A stretch of DNA of 64,000 bases from Lunularia cruciata (lineage: Eukaryota; Streptophyta; Marchantiopsida; Lunulariales; Lunulariaceae): contig OX419761.1 in NCBI GenBank assembly GCA_948567375.1, positions 46,750,501 through 46,814,500 on the forward strand, written 5' to 3'. Below the pieces are notes generated by a model. It was not told where the DNA came from, ran no database searches, and saw only the letters and a list, made by a program, of their open reading frames with translations. The position numbers and the translations under genes were made by a program. This document shows positions 26,150 through 35,555 of this stretch, in pieces; the stretch's first letter is position 1, and every line of letters starts with the position of its first letter.

Positions 26150-27180
26150 TAGAGAGGATATGCCTATTGGAGTTGTTTGATGGGATCAGCACCGAACTAG
26201 CTGTGGTGTTATAGGCGGGTATACGAGTATAGAGGTACTTGTATGTTGAGAAGGATGAGACTACTAGGCGAGTCTCTCTACATCATGTGGCACACTTGGC
26301 CTATCGATATCCGGAGTTATTACCGATGTCAGTAGTTAGAGGTTACCAAAAGGCCCTACCAGGAGACATTTCCTTATTGGGAGTGCATGACTTAGAGAGG
26401 TTACCAGAAGGCCCTACCAGGAGACATTTCCTTATTGGGGGTGCATGACTTAGAGAGACATGGGCCTATTCACTTGGTGATTTCTGGATGGCCATGTCAA
26501 GGACATACACGTGTTGGTAGAGGATTGGGTCTTCAGGATCCTTGTTCTGGTGTGTTTTGGGAGATGTTACGGATACTACAACATCTCCAGGTTCATCAGT
26601 CCGTTTCTCTAGCTTACCTTTTGGAGAACGTTCCTTTGATGGGTGATTCTCGCACTAGAGTGGTGGCGAGTACACATCAGGTCCATTCTTGGATGGGACC
26701 TACTGTATTGTTAGACGCAGCCAGAGTGGGATCATGGGCTCATTGTCTTTGTCTTTGGTGGACAAACCTCTTACCTAGAGAGGTTCTACAACACGCTTAT
26801 GATGGGATTCAGCGACTTGACCACATCCTTGTTGATGATATCTTGGATGTTGGGCATCTGTCTCAGACAGTGGTAGTGGTTGATAGGTCACCTATGGCAG
26901 TGGTGAACCTAGTTAGACAGCCTAGAGCCGCATTTCCCACACTCATGAGTTTCCCAGGCTCTCATGCTTTTTGAGAGGGAGGACCTAGACTTGTTTGGGA
27001 CTCACAGTTACAATAGTTGGTGGAGCCCAACGCTGATGAGAGAGAGCGAGTGATGGGTTTTTGCACCGGTATTACCGCTGTTCCAGCAGTGTCAGAGGCA
27101 TCCAGGCGTCAGGTGTTAGGTCAGGCTATGGGCCTCAACTGTTTGACCTGGATTGTGAGCCTTGGCTTAGCAGAGCAATG
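26150..27180 (+). pseudogene. C5-cytosine DNA methyltransferase domain, DNMT3/DRM-like, captured in pol
   Basis: Enzymes of this family methylate cytosine in DNA using SAM. Motifs appear in canonical order. Motif I is LLELFDGISTELAVVL (26164-26211), with the usual second Gly replaced by Glu. Motif IV is VISGWPCQGHTRVG, with catalytic Cys at 26495-26497 intact. Motif VI is LLENVPLMGDSR (about 26617-26655), motif VIII DAARVGSWAHCLCLWWTNL (about 26714-26770), and motifs IX-X MGFCTGITAVP and VLGQAMGLNCLTWIVSL (about 27050-27165). The region after motif IV (GLGLQDPCSGVFWEMLRIL) and the motif VIII block look DNMT3/DRM-like. The order is not permuted as in DRM. It lies in frame between protease and reverse transcriptase. 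Stops near 26145, 26210, 26227 and 26972, plus a 58 bp duplication, inactivate it. Confidence 0.88.
26341..26456 (+). repeat. 58 bp tandem duplication inside the methyltransferase
   Basis: 26341-26398 and 26399-26456 are nearly identical (GGTTACC...GACTTAGAGA). As 58 is not a multiple of three, motif I and motif IV now lie in different frames. Only two substitutions separate the halves, so the event is recent relative to the point mutations. Confidence 0.95.
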
Positions 27181-27499
27181 TAGGATGTGCTTGATAGGCA
27201 TCACCACTCGGATACCTGTGAGCCTTGTGCCTATCGAGACAATTCAAGCACATGCTAGGGGTGATAGACCGAGTGGACATGGTATTCTTGGGACACATCC
27301 AATAGCTACTAGGGAGAGTGGTCTACTTGGAGTCCATCCAGGTGAGCGTGGGCTACTTGGATTACACCCTTGGTCCACATGGGATGCAGCTAGAAGACGT
27401 GTGGAGCTTGCACCCAGAGTGGACGGAGTTTTTCACACAAAGGGTGGGACCTCTAGTGGTTGGGAGCATGACACTATTACTCCCAAGGGCTTAGTGTAG

Positions 27500-28990
27500 C
27501 AGCTAGTCAATACGTCTTCCACTCCTACTACAGTTACAGAGGATACTTGGGAGCCAGATCTTGGATCCAAGCTTATTGGAGAGGAAAGACGGAGGGTTTG
27601 GAGGTTCTTGAGGAGTCACACAAGTTGTTTTGCATTCAGTATGAAGGATTTGGGTGCTCTGAAGGAACCTGGTATACGGATTGAGCTGAATGGCAACACA
27701 CCAGTTTTCCGATGTCCTTATCAATATAGTGATATGGAGAGGACACTAATTCAAAGCCGGAGTAGTGACCTTTTTGAGGTTGGTTTGGTGGAGATTTCAC
27801 ATGGAGAGTATGCATCAGCGACAGTGATGCCAGCCAAGAAGGATATGCATGGCAACTATACAGACAGGCGGATGTGTGGAGATTACCGTCCTATCAACCA
27901 ACAGAACAGGGCTGATTGGATGCCATGCCTACACCGGAGGAGATTTTTGATGCGATTGGGCATGCAAAGGTCTTCAGTACTTTGGATCTTCGAGCGGGAT
28001 ATCATCAGTTGCCAATTAGGGAGGAGGATAAGTCCAAGACAACATTTTGGGCTATTGATCCTCACGGCAAGGATGTGTTATATCAGTGGAGGTTCTTACC
28101 ATTTGGGTTGAAGAACGCTCTTGCTGAGTTCTAGAGGGTCATGGATAGGATCCTAGCTGGATTGGATTTTTCTTGGTGCTATATTGATGACATTTTGGTT
28201 TATAGCACTATTGTGGAGGAGCATGAGAGACAGTTGTTGGAGGTGTTTGAGAGGTTGAGATCTCATGGGCTCAAATTACATCCTGGGAAGTGTAGGTTCT
28301 TCCACAAGCAGGTTGAGTATTTGGGTCACACTATCTACCCCGGAGGACTTGGTGTCTAGCAAACCAAGGTGGAGGCTATTGCACGTATTCCTCGGCCTAC
28401 GGATGTGAGCAGAGTGCGAGCATTCCTTACATTGGTAAACTTCTATCGCCGCTATGTTAGAGGATTTAGCGCCATTGCCAAGGCCTTGACCAAGCTGACC
28501 AAGCTTACACAAGAGTGGTGTTGGAGAGATAAGCAGGAGAGAGCTTTTGTAGAGCTCAAGGAGAGGTTGACATCTGCTCCTATTTTGAGGAGGCCGATTA
28601 TGGGACGACCATTTCAAGTTCACACTGATTGGAGTATGTTGGGGCTTGGAGCGGTGCTCGACCAACATGATGATGAGGAGAAGGAGTTTGTGGTGGCATA
28701 TGCTAGTCACTCCAACAATTCAGTGGAGGCAAAGTATAGTTCATATGAGGGAGAGTGTTTGGCAGCAGTTTGTGCAGTAGCACATTTCCGATGTTACCTA
28801 TTTGGTAACCCCTTCACTCTCATCACTGATCATGAGCCGCTGAAGTGGTTGATGGAGTCTGACAAGCTTTCAAGGAAGCTTGCACGATGGGCTCTGATTT
28901 TATAGGAGTATGATTTCACGGTTGTTCACAGACCTAGAGTGGTGAACCGTGATGCAGATGGGTTGAGTAGAAACCCATGTCCCAGCCAGT
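27500..28990 (+). pseudogene. Reverse transcriptase and RNase H of the methyltransferase element
   Basis: RNA-directed DNA polymerase copying the element. Fingers: GVKEP-like LKEPGIRIELNG (about 27660) and MCGDYRPINQQ (about 27872-27905). A frameshift follows near 27910. Motif A STLDLRAGYHQLPI (27975-28016), FLPFGLKNAL (28094-28120), motif C CYIDDILVYS (28178-28207, YIDD intact), then GKCRFFHKQVEYLGHTI. RNase H: VHTDWSMLGLGAVL (28618-28660), YEGECLAAVCAVAHFRCYL (28746-28800) and ITDHEPLKWLM. Stops at 28133, 28357 and 28902 fall in otherwise conserved blocks (EF-stop-RVMDR, L-stop-EYDF), where Gln is usual. Confidence 0.92.
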
Positions 28991-29329
28991 AGGATCAGAC
29001 CGGAGCACATTAGCATGGTGAGACAGATGAGGAGATGGTGCCAGGTTGGCATGCATTGGCCTTTCTGTGTATATTTGTAGAGGCTTTGGTGGTATCTCTC
29101 TCAATGCATACAGGAGGAGTTATTGAGGTCACAGATTGGTACAGTTCAGCGAGACATTCATGATGATGTCTTAGTGATGGACTATCTTTGCACTGGTGTT
29201 GTGGGTGGCACAATTGGGGCCAAGGAGAGAGACCGTGTTCTTCAACAAGCCAGACGGTTCAGATTGGAGGGTAGACACATTTTGCGTGTATGGGAGGATG
29301 GTAGAGTGCGAGTAGTACCAATTCCATCT

Positions 29330-30440
29330 TAGAGACCACAGTTGGTCCGTCATGCTCATGAGGAGCTAGGACATTTTGGAGTAAAGTGTACGTATAGCTT
29401 ACTCCAGAGTCATTACTGGTGGTACGGTATGCAGACCGAGGTATAGCAGTTTGTTGCCAGATGTGTGGTTTGTGACCAAGTTAGAGCATCATTCAATGCT
29501 CCTATGCCACAGTTACACCCATTACCTATCATGGGATTGGGTTACCGTTGGAGTTTGGACTTTGTCGTACCTTTACCGCTGACTGGGAGACATCATCAAT
29601 ATGTTTTGGTGATGGTGGAGCACTTCTCCAAGTGGATTGAGTTGGTGGCACTTCTTGACAAGTCTAGTGAAGGGACATCTTACTCGTTTCTGGATCGAGT
29701 TCTTAGTCATTTTGGTGCACCAACTAAGGTTTTGACTGATCAGGGTACAAAGTTCTTGGAGGAGTTTCAGGTCTTGTGTGACAAGGCTTTGATTGATCAT
29801 TGTACTACATCCTAAGATCACCCTGAGGCAGATGGCTTAGCAGAGAGAGTGGTTCAGACGGTGAAGAGAGGATTGTGAAAGTATGGTTTGCATAGAGGCC
29901 ACTTGGGAGATTGGGATCTCCAATTACCTTGGTGTGCCATGGGCTATCGGTTCAGCTGGCAAGCCTCCTTGGCCTCCTTCTCTCCATACTTCCTACTCTA
30001 TGGATGAGATCCAGATTTACCTACAGCCATTTGTCGAGATGCTACTGTTGTTTTGGACTTAGATGACCCCAATGTATGGATGAGTGCATGTTCTCAACGA
30101 GCAGAGATCTTTTGGAGAGTGATGCCGATGGCCTTTGAGAACTTGGCAATTGCTCAGCATAGAGATACTTTATGCTATGCTACCATTCGAGGAGGAGGTT
30201 ATAGACCCTCGATCCGTCGATTTCATCCAGGCGACTATGTATATCTACAGCAGACAGCACCGACAACACTTGATGTTTCTACAGGCCGCACTATCTTGAG
30301 AGTGCGTGAGGTTTTGCCATCTAGAGTCCTTGTGTTAGAAGGACGTGATGGTGTTGTTTGGAAGGATCATGTGTGCAATTGTGCGCCATGCCACCTCCCA
30401 AACATTGATGGTACTATGGACCCAAGCTTGGCACTTGTAC
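29330..30440 (+). pseudogene. Integrase of the methyltransferase element
   Basis: Inserts element cDNA into the genome. HHCC zinc finger: HAHEELGHFGVKCTY (about 29351) with CVVCDQ (29464-29481). Core: WSLDFVVPLPLTG (first Asp about 29561), VLTDQGTKFLEEF (second Asp about 29739), and a damaged third acidic region before HPEADGLAERVVQTVKRGL. C-terminal part: FHPGDYVYLQQ (about 30220-30252). Stops near 29442, 29814, 29877 and 30008 break it; the one before DPDLP sits in a block normally YGRxP. A PHD finger follows in the same frame. Confidence 0.88.
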
Positions 30441-30454
30441 GTGTAGGCTTGAGG

Positions 30455-30595
30455 TGTATGTTATGTGGCTCTTCTGGTGGAACTACTACTATGTTAGTGT
30501 GTGATAGCTATTCGAGATGATGGCATATGGCATGTATGACTCCTCCCCTCACGGTGGTTCCTCAAGGACATTGGTTATGTCCTAGATGTACTTGA
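30455..30595 (+). pseudogene. PHD finger at the C-terminus of pol
   Basis: Zinc-binding reader of histone H3 tails in chromatin proteins. Spacing is C-x2-C-x11-C-x2-[Y]-x4-H-x2-C-x14-C-x2-C from CMLCGSSGG through WHMACMTPP to HWLCPRC, matching C4HC3. The fourth Cys is Tyr (TAT) and a TGA precedes the Trp-His, so this copy cannot fold. It replaces the chromodomain found in the other two Ty3/gypsy elements here. The pol frame ends at TGA 30593-30595. A targeting role is inferred from the chromodomain analogy. Confidence 0.85.
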
Positions 30596-30753
30596 CCTAT
30601 AGCTAGTTCATTCTTTATATGGTATAGATTGCAGACAAGCGACTAACAATGGGGCTCCATAGCACCCGGCCTCCTGATCTTTGCCCATTAGAGGGTATAC
30701 CATATACTTAGAGTAGATGGCTATCTGGAGTTAGAGGGACCTAACTGCCAGCT

Positions 30754-30762
30754 AGGGGGCGA
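30754..30762 (+). promoter_or_regulatory. Candidate polypurine tract
   Basis: AGGGGGCGA lies directly before TTGTGGCAC. A polypurine tract normally abuts the 3' LTR, which would make block Y the start of the LTR (TGTGGCAC...). This conflicts with the element's outer boundary. Confidence 0.5.
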
Positions 30763-30870
30763 TTGTGGCACTTTAGAGTCTATGTATGACTTATGTGTGA
30801 GTTGTGTTTCTACAGTGTATGATGTTGACAGTGATGTATGTTGTGTAGCAATGTATATACGCACGACAAC
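30763..30870 (+). repeat. LTR block Y, inner copy
   Basis: 108 bp ending ACGACAAC, joined to block X at 30871 (ACA-AC-TGT). The outer copy at 31325-31430 is about 90 percent identical and lacks the last AC. Confidence 0.9.
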
Positions 30871-31324
30871 TGTCACGCCATTTGTAGTGCCGTGTCTAGA
30901 TGCTTGGACATTGGAGTTTGAGTGATAATAGTTAGAGTTATTTCACCAGTTTCTCATAGACTACTTTTTGACGGTTAGATTTCGTGTTTGGGGTACTGAC
31001 TTCACGGTGGGGCCTACCGTCACTTTGCACCATTTGCACCGTTGAGTGTGCCGTCAGTGGGACCGTTAGGGTTTTAGAGCTAGCTTGAGTCCAGGGGGTA
31101 TAGTTTTGAAGTGAGCTCCGGAAATCTCACTTCTCTAATGTTGAGCCTTTGAGTTCCTGGCTATGGTGGACAGAGGCCGGCGAGCGTCACCTAGATTCTC
31201 TATGCTTGAGTGGGTGTGGCTTGACTGTAATCAGTGCCCAGTTGTTGGTAGTTTATAGAGGGACAGATCAAATACTGATATGAGTTGAGTTGAGTTGAGT
31301 TGAGAGTGGTAAGCAATCTGATTA
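30871..31324 (+). repeat. LTR block X, right copy
   Basis: 454 bp counterpart of 21554-22007, beginning TGTCACGCC. It is followed without spacer by the second copy of block Y. Confidence 0.9.
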
Positions 31325-31430
31325 TTGTGGCACTTTAGAGTCTATGTATGACTTATGTGTGAGTTGTGTTTCTATAGTGTATGATGTTGACAGCAATGTA
31401 TGTTGTGTAGCGATGTATACACACATAACA
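31325..31430 (+). repeat. LTR block Y, outer copy
   Basis: 106 bp copy of 30763-30868, ending CATAACA directly against the ACAA target duplication. Confidence 0.9.
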
Positions 31431-33063
31431 ACAAAGGCAATGGGATGCAATCCACCTATGAATTCTTGTTGCAACACGGCTCCAATTGTAAAGTTAGAAT
31501 CATCAAAATCAACCACACATGGTAGTTGAGGATCATATGGTTGAAGAATTGGTCTTGAAGACACCATATGTTTCAGCTTTTGGAATGCTTCTTTGTGCTT
31601 GTTGGTCCATTGAAAGCTCGGGTTCTTCTCCAAGATATTGGTCAATGGTGCGGCTACATGAGCATAGTAGTGGATGAGCTATTGGTAAAAGCTAGCCAAT
31701 CCATTAAATGCTTGTACTTCAATAGCATCATTTAGAGTAGGCCAATCAGTGATGGCCTTGATTTTCTCCTCTTCCATCTTGATCCCCTCCAATGAGATGT
31801 TGTGACCCAAGAAGGTAATTTCCTTCTACCAAAAGGTACACTTTGACTTCTTACAATAAAACTTCCAATATTGTAGTTGTCTTAGGATTTCTCACATGTG
31901 ATTCACATGTTTTGCTTCTATCTTGCTATAGATTAAGATATCATCCAATAACACCACCACATATTTATCCAACAGTCCATCCAACACTCGATGCATCTGA
32001 TCCATGAAGACTGTTGGAGCATTAATGAGCCCAAAAGGCAAAACTCTCTACTCAAAATATCCATACCTTGTGCAAAAAGCAGTCTTTTGCACATCCTCCT
32101 TATCAAAAGGGATTTGCCAATAGTCATTGCAAAGGTCTAACTTGGAGAAGTGTTGTGCTCCACTCAATTGATCAAGGAAGTCATCAATCCAAGGCAAGGG
32201 GTATGCATTCTTCACTATCTATTTATTGAGCCCACGGTAATCAATAGAGAAACAAAGTCCTCCATCCTTCTTTGGAAAAAATAGTATAGTGTTCTCCAAG
32301 AAGATGTACTATGTTGTATAAAATCCTTCTCCAACAACTCCATGAGTGTTGTTTGCAACTCCTCCAACTACTTTGGTAAGAGTAGATAGATTGATTTACT
32401 CATTGGAGTACTCCTTGGTAATAACTTAATCTTGAATGACATACCACAATCAGAGGGTAATCCCTTTGGTAGATCATCCAAAAACATGTCCACAAACTGC
32501 TAAACTATTTGATCAACCATTGCTTGATGAGGCTCTTAACACTCCTCAGATTCTCCTTGTGTAATTGGCTTGATCCACACCGTAAAGATAGACTTATCTT
32601 CTTCCAAAGCTTGCTCTATAGCTACTTCACTGACAAACTTCCCATCTAAAGACTTATCTCCCTTCAATGTTTGCTCTATGGTTTCTTTCCTTACCAACTT
32701 CCCACCTTGGGATTGGCTATTCTTAGGTGTCTTACTTAAAGGTGCCAAACAACCTAATTGGGAATTCCTACCTTGGTGTTGTACTTGAATTTGTTGTCGA
32801 GTCCAATCAAATTGAACCGTATGACATTCAAGCCAAGGTAATCCTAGAATGACATCATAGTGTAGAGGTGCCACTACAAACCTCATACACTCCAAATACT
32901 CTTTCCCAATCTTGAAGGTAATGGGATATAAGGTACGGAATGTAGAACTCTTTCTACCATCTGCCATCATCAATCTACTTCCAATCATTGGCTTGATAGG
33001 AATACTCAATTCCTTTGCTAATTGCATAGACATGTAATTCTTTGAACTTCCAAAATCAACCAA
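31431..33063 (-). pseudogene. Chromovirus protease and reverse transcriptase (5' part of pol)
   Basis: Read leftward on the minus strand. Protease (32536-33063): VDFGSSKNYMS, with the catalytic Asp kept but DSG changed to DFG, then YDVILGLPWL. Reverse transcriptase: motif C VVLLDDILIYS (about 31940-31975), GHNISLEGIKMEEEKI, and the connection FQWTNKHKEAFQKLKHMVSS (about 31560-31620) to GGLHPIAFV at 31435, where the nested element interrupts. Stops are scattered. It is continuous with 19764-21553 once the insertion is removed. Confidence 0.88.
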
Positions 33064-34285
33064 ATCCTACACTTGCTTCACTTGCAAAAGTCAATCCTTC
33101 AATCCCATTGGCACTAACCAAGTTCCCAACAAGCGGCTCAAAATCTCCTACTGGGATTTGTCATTTCCCTGATCAATGTGCTCCACAAACTCCATTTGGG
33201 CAATTTGTTGGAGTTGCACATTCCTAAGTGGACATTCAACAATGCAATGTCCAACTTGGTGACAATAAAAACATCCACTATTTTGTCACAATCTTTCTCT
33301 ATCCATTGTATCAAGTGGTCTCCTTTGGATAACATCAATCTCTATTGGTGCAGTTCCTCCACCCGGGTGTAGTGTATTGGTAGGTTTTGTGTAAGTTGAG
33401 GTTGAGACCAAGTTATTGCAACCAAGGAATCAAAGTGCTCAACCAACTCCCACATTTTGTGGCTCTTGCATGGACTTCCAATTTGGTTCGTGACTTCAAG
33501 CCCCTCACTAACCAATCCAAAAACTTCATCTTCTAGTATGTCTAGAATTGGCATGATGATGTTCTAGAATTGCATGATGTAGCTCATTACATAGCCAATT
33601 TGCTTCAACTCTGCCAACTTATCTCATGTGGCGTGTGTGGCATTTATAGCTTGAAATCAACCAAGTATTGCATTCTTGAATTTTGCCCATGTCAAGATTG
33701 ATGTAACAATTTGTTGTTCAACTTGCTCCACTCAAAATTGTCACCAAAGTTTTGCCATGCCATCCAATTGGCTAGAAGCCAAGAGAATCTATTTCTATTC
33801 ATCTTGAAGATTAGTAGCTTCAAAGTAATATTAGGAGTCAAACACAAAATTCTCTATTATGCTCGGGAGTTTCTTGCTTGCAAATACCTTGGGTTTTGGA
33901 AATTGGATTCAATCTTCTCCATCACAAACTAGTACATGTTCTTGTCGTTGATGATCTTGTTCATCCAACAATTGAGTAAGGTGCTTGATTTGTTGCTACA
34001 TAGCAATGATAATATGAGGTATTGCCGCCATGGCCACTACTCTATCCCACTATTCCCAATTTATTTAATTTATTAACACATAGATGCAACACGTCCACTT
34101 TTCTCCATAAGTTTCAACCAGAAGTATCAAAGGTTCCTCAAACAAGGTGATCGTATGTAGAAATCCTACCCAAACATGAGGTGATGAATTATGTGAAACA
34201 ATGCTTGGGTAGTACTTGGACACAAAAATCCTAATGGTTTGGTAGAGGTGGATTTGGTGGTCCATAAATTCCATCCATCCCATTC
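33064..34285 (-). pseudogene. Chromovirus gag
   Basis: A zinc knuckle CFYCHQVGHCIVEC (33232-33273) of form C-x2-C-x4-H-x4-C marks the nucleocapsid. Upstream, towards 34285, the capsid part is badly broken by stops and frameshifts and only short blocks remain. Confidence 0.75.
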
Positions 34286-34299
34286 TTGCGCTGATACCA
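34286..34299 (-). promoter_or_regulatory. Primer-binding site, initiator-Met tRNA type
   Basis: On the minus strand TTGGTATCAGCGC follows the 5' LTR end (CTTTTACA) directly. It matches the usual plant initiator-Met primer site TGGTATCAGAGC except for one base. Confidence 0.9.
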
Positions 34300-34300
34300 A

Positions 34301-34727
34301 TGTAAAAGACCAAGATCAAGGAAAGAAATAAGAGAATGGAAGATCACATTGGGACACTTGAATGTGGGTAAACTCCAAATGCCTAGCATGAACTTTGATT
34401 CTGGTATTTATAGTGAGAATACAAGGATCTTGAGAAGCTTCTCAAGAAGCTTCCTTGAGCCACTTTCTTGGAGTGTAAGCCAAGTTAACCAAGAAGCTTT
34501 TGAAGAAGCTTCCTTCTAGAAGTCGCCTACTTGGCTTGTAAGCTAAGCTAGTTAGAAGCTTGTAGATGCTTCATTCTAGAAGCTACTTACTTGGGATGTA
34601 AACTAAGCTAGCCTGGAAACTTTCCAAGAAGCTTCCTAGATACTTCTAGGATATTGTAGTCTAATTTGGCCTATTCATTACCTCATGAGCCCTAACTAAC
34701 TTCATTGCTAAACTCCATATTATTACA
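34301..34727 (-). repeat. 5' LTR of the minus-strand chromovirus
   Basis: 427 bp. In element orientation it begins TGTAATAATATGG and ends CTTTTACA. Partner of 19335-19748. Confidence 0.92.
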
Positions 34728-35555
34728 TCCCATATATTTCACTTGCCATCTTAAATAGAGATTTGCCAAACTCTATCACCTTTGAATCCCTTGTACCTCT
34801 CTTCCAATTTCCCTCCCTTATGATTTTCCTCTACAAACTTCACCCTAAACCTTTCCAATTTCAAATACACTTTCTTCTTCAAATATCTTTATTCTTTGAT
34901 ATCTCTCTTTGGACTCAACATTCATCCTTCTTCTCTCAATTTCCTCACTAGACCTTGATTTCTTCTTCTCCTCTCTTCCTCTACTTCCCAATATCCTCTC
35001 TTCTCAAAAATATCAAATAAACTTTCTTCTTGCTTGATTGTCTTTGACTTGTTTCTCTTCCTCAATATCCTCTCTTCTTGATTGTAACACATCGTCTCTC
35101 TCTCTCTCTCAAAATTGCTCCTCATATACACTCCTATTTTTCACAAACAATATTTCTTTGAACACTCCAAGCTGTCTATTTTTTATAGTCACAAACAATA
35201 ATCCTATCCCTTTGAACACTTTTAACTCCTATCTTTCACAAAAAATACTACTATCTTGTTATCCTTCTTCAAGAATACTATACTACTACTATACTTCTTT
35301 GAATACTCTTGTCATAAAAAGAACTCCTATCCTTATGAAAACCAAATGTAAAATTGAAACAAAAGGGAGTCACATGTTCCATCACTCATACAAACATCAA
35401 CATTGAACATGGTGATTTATTATACTCTCATTGTCTCACACTCAAATATGCTAGACAATTTTACATTACTAGGGTCTTAGTCTCCTCTTTATTTTTGGGA
35501 TGATACCCAATATGTGATTCTTGATCTCCTATCCTAATTCTTCCATAAGATCATA
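34728..35555. other. No gene seen
   Basis: AT- and CT-rich sequence with a short CT microsatellite near 35094-35110 and a diffuse repeat of CACAAACAATA / CTCCTATC-like words around 35130-35340. Nothing coding could be supported. Confidence 0.4.

Larger units (their letters stand above)
21554..31430 (+). mobile_element. Ty3/gypsy element carrying a DNA methyltransferase and a PHD finger
   Basis: 9.9 kb plus-strand element nested in the minus-strand chromovirus. Target duplication is ACAA (21550-21553 and 31431-31434); removing one copy restores the host element's reading frame (IAFV then SQRLN). Order: LTR-like block, 1.2 kb leader, gag (two CCHC knuckles), protease region, C5-cytosine methyltransferase, reverse transcriptase/RNase H, integrase, PHD finger, LTR-like blocks. 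LTR-like blocks are arranged X (454 bp) at the left and Y-X-Y (106, 454, 106 bp) at the right, which is not a normal LTR pair. All coding parts contain stops, so this copy is inactive. Confidence 0.9.
19335..34727 (-). mobile_element. Ty3/gypsy chromovirus, split by a nested element
   Basis: A complete but decayed minus-strand LTR retrotransposon. LTRs lie at 34301-34727 (5') and 19335-19748 (3'), flanked by TCTCA on the left and TCCCA on the right, a 5 bp target-site duplication with one change. Inside: an initiator-Met-type primer site, gag with a zinc knuckle, protease, reverse transcriptase, RNase H, integrase and a chromodomain. The element at 21554-31430 is inserted between the reverse transcriptase connection and RNase H. 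Subtracting it leaves about 5.5 kb. It is therefore older than the nested element. Confidence 0.9.
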
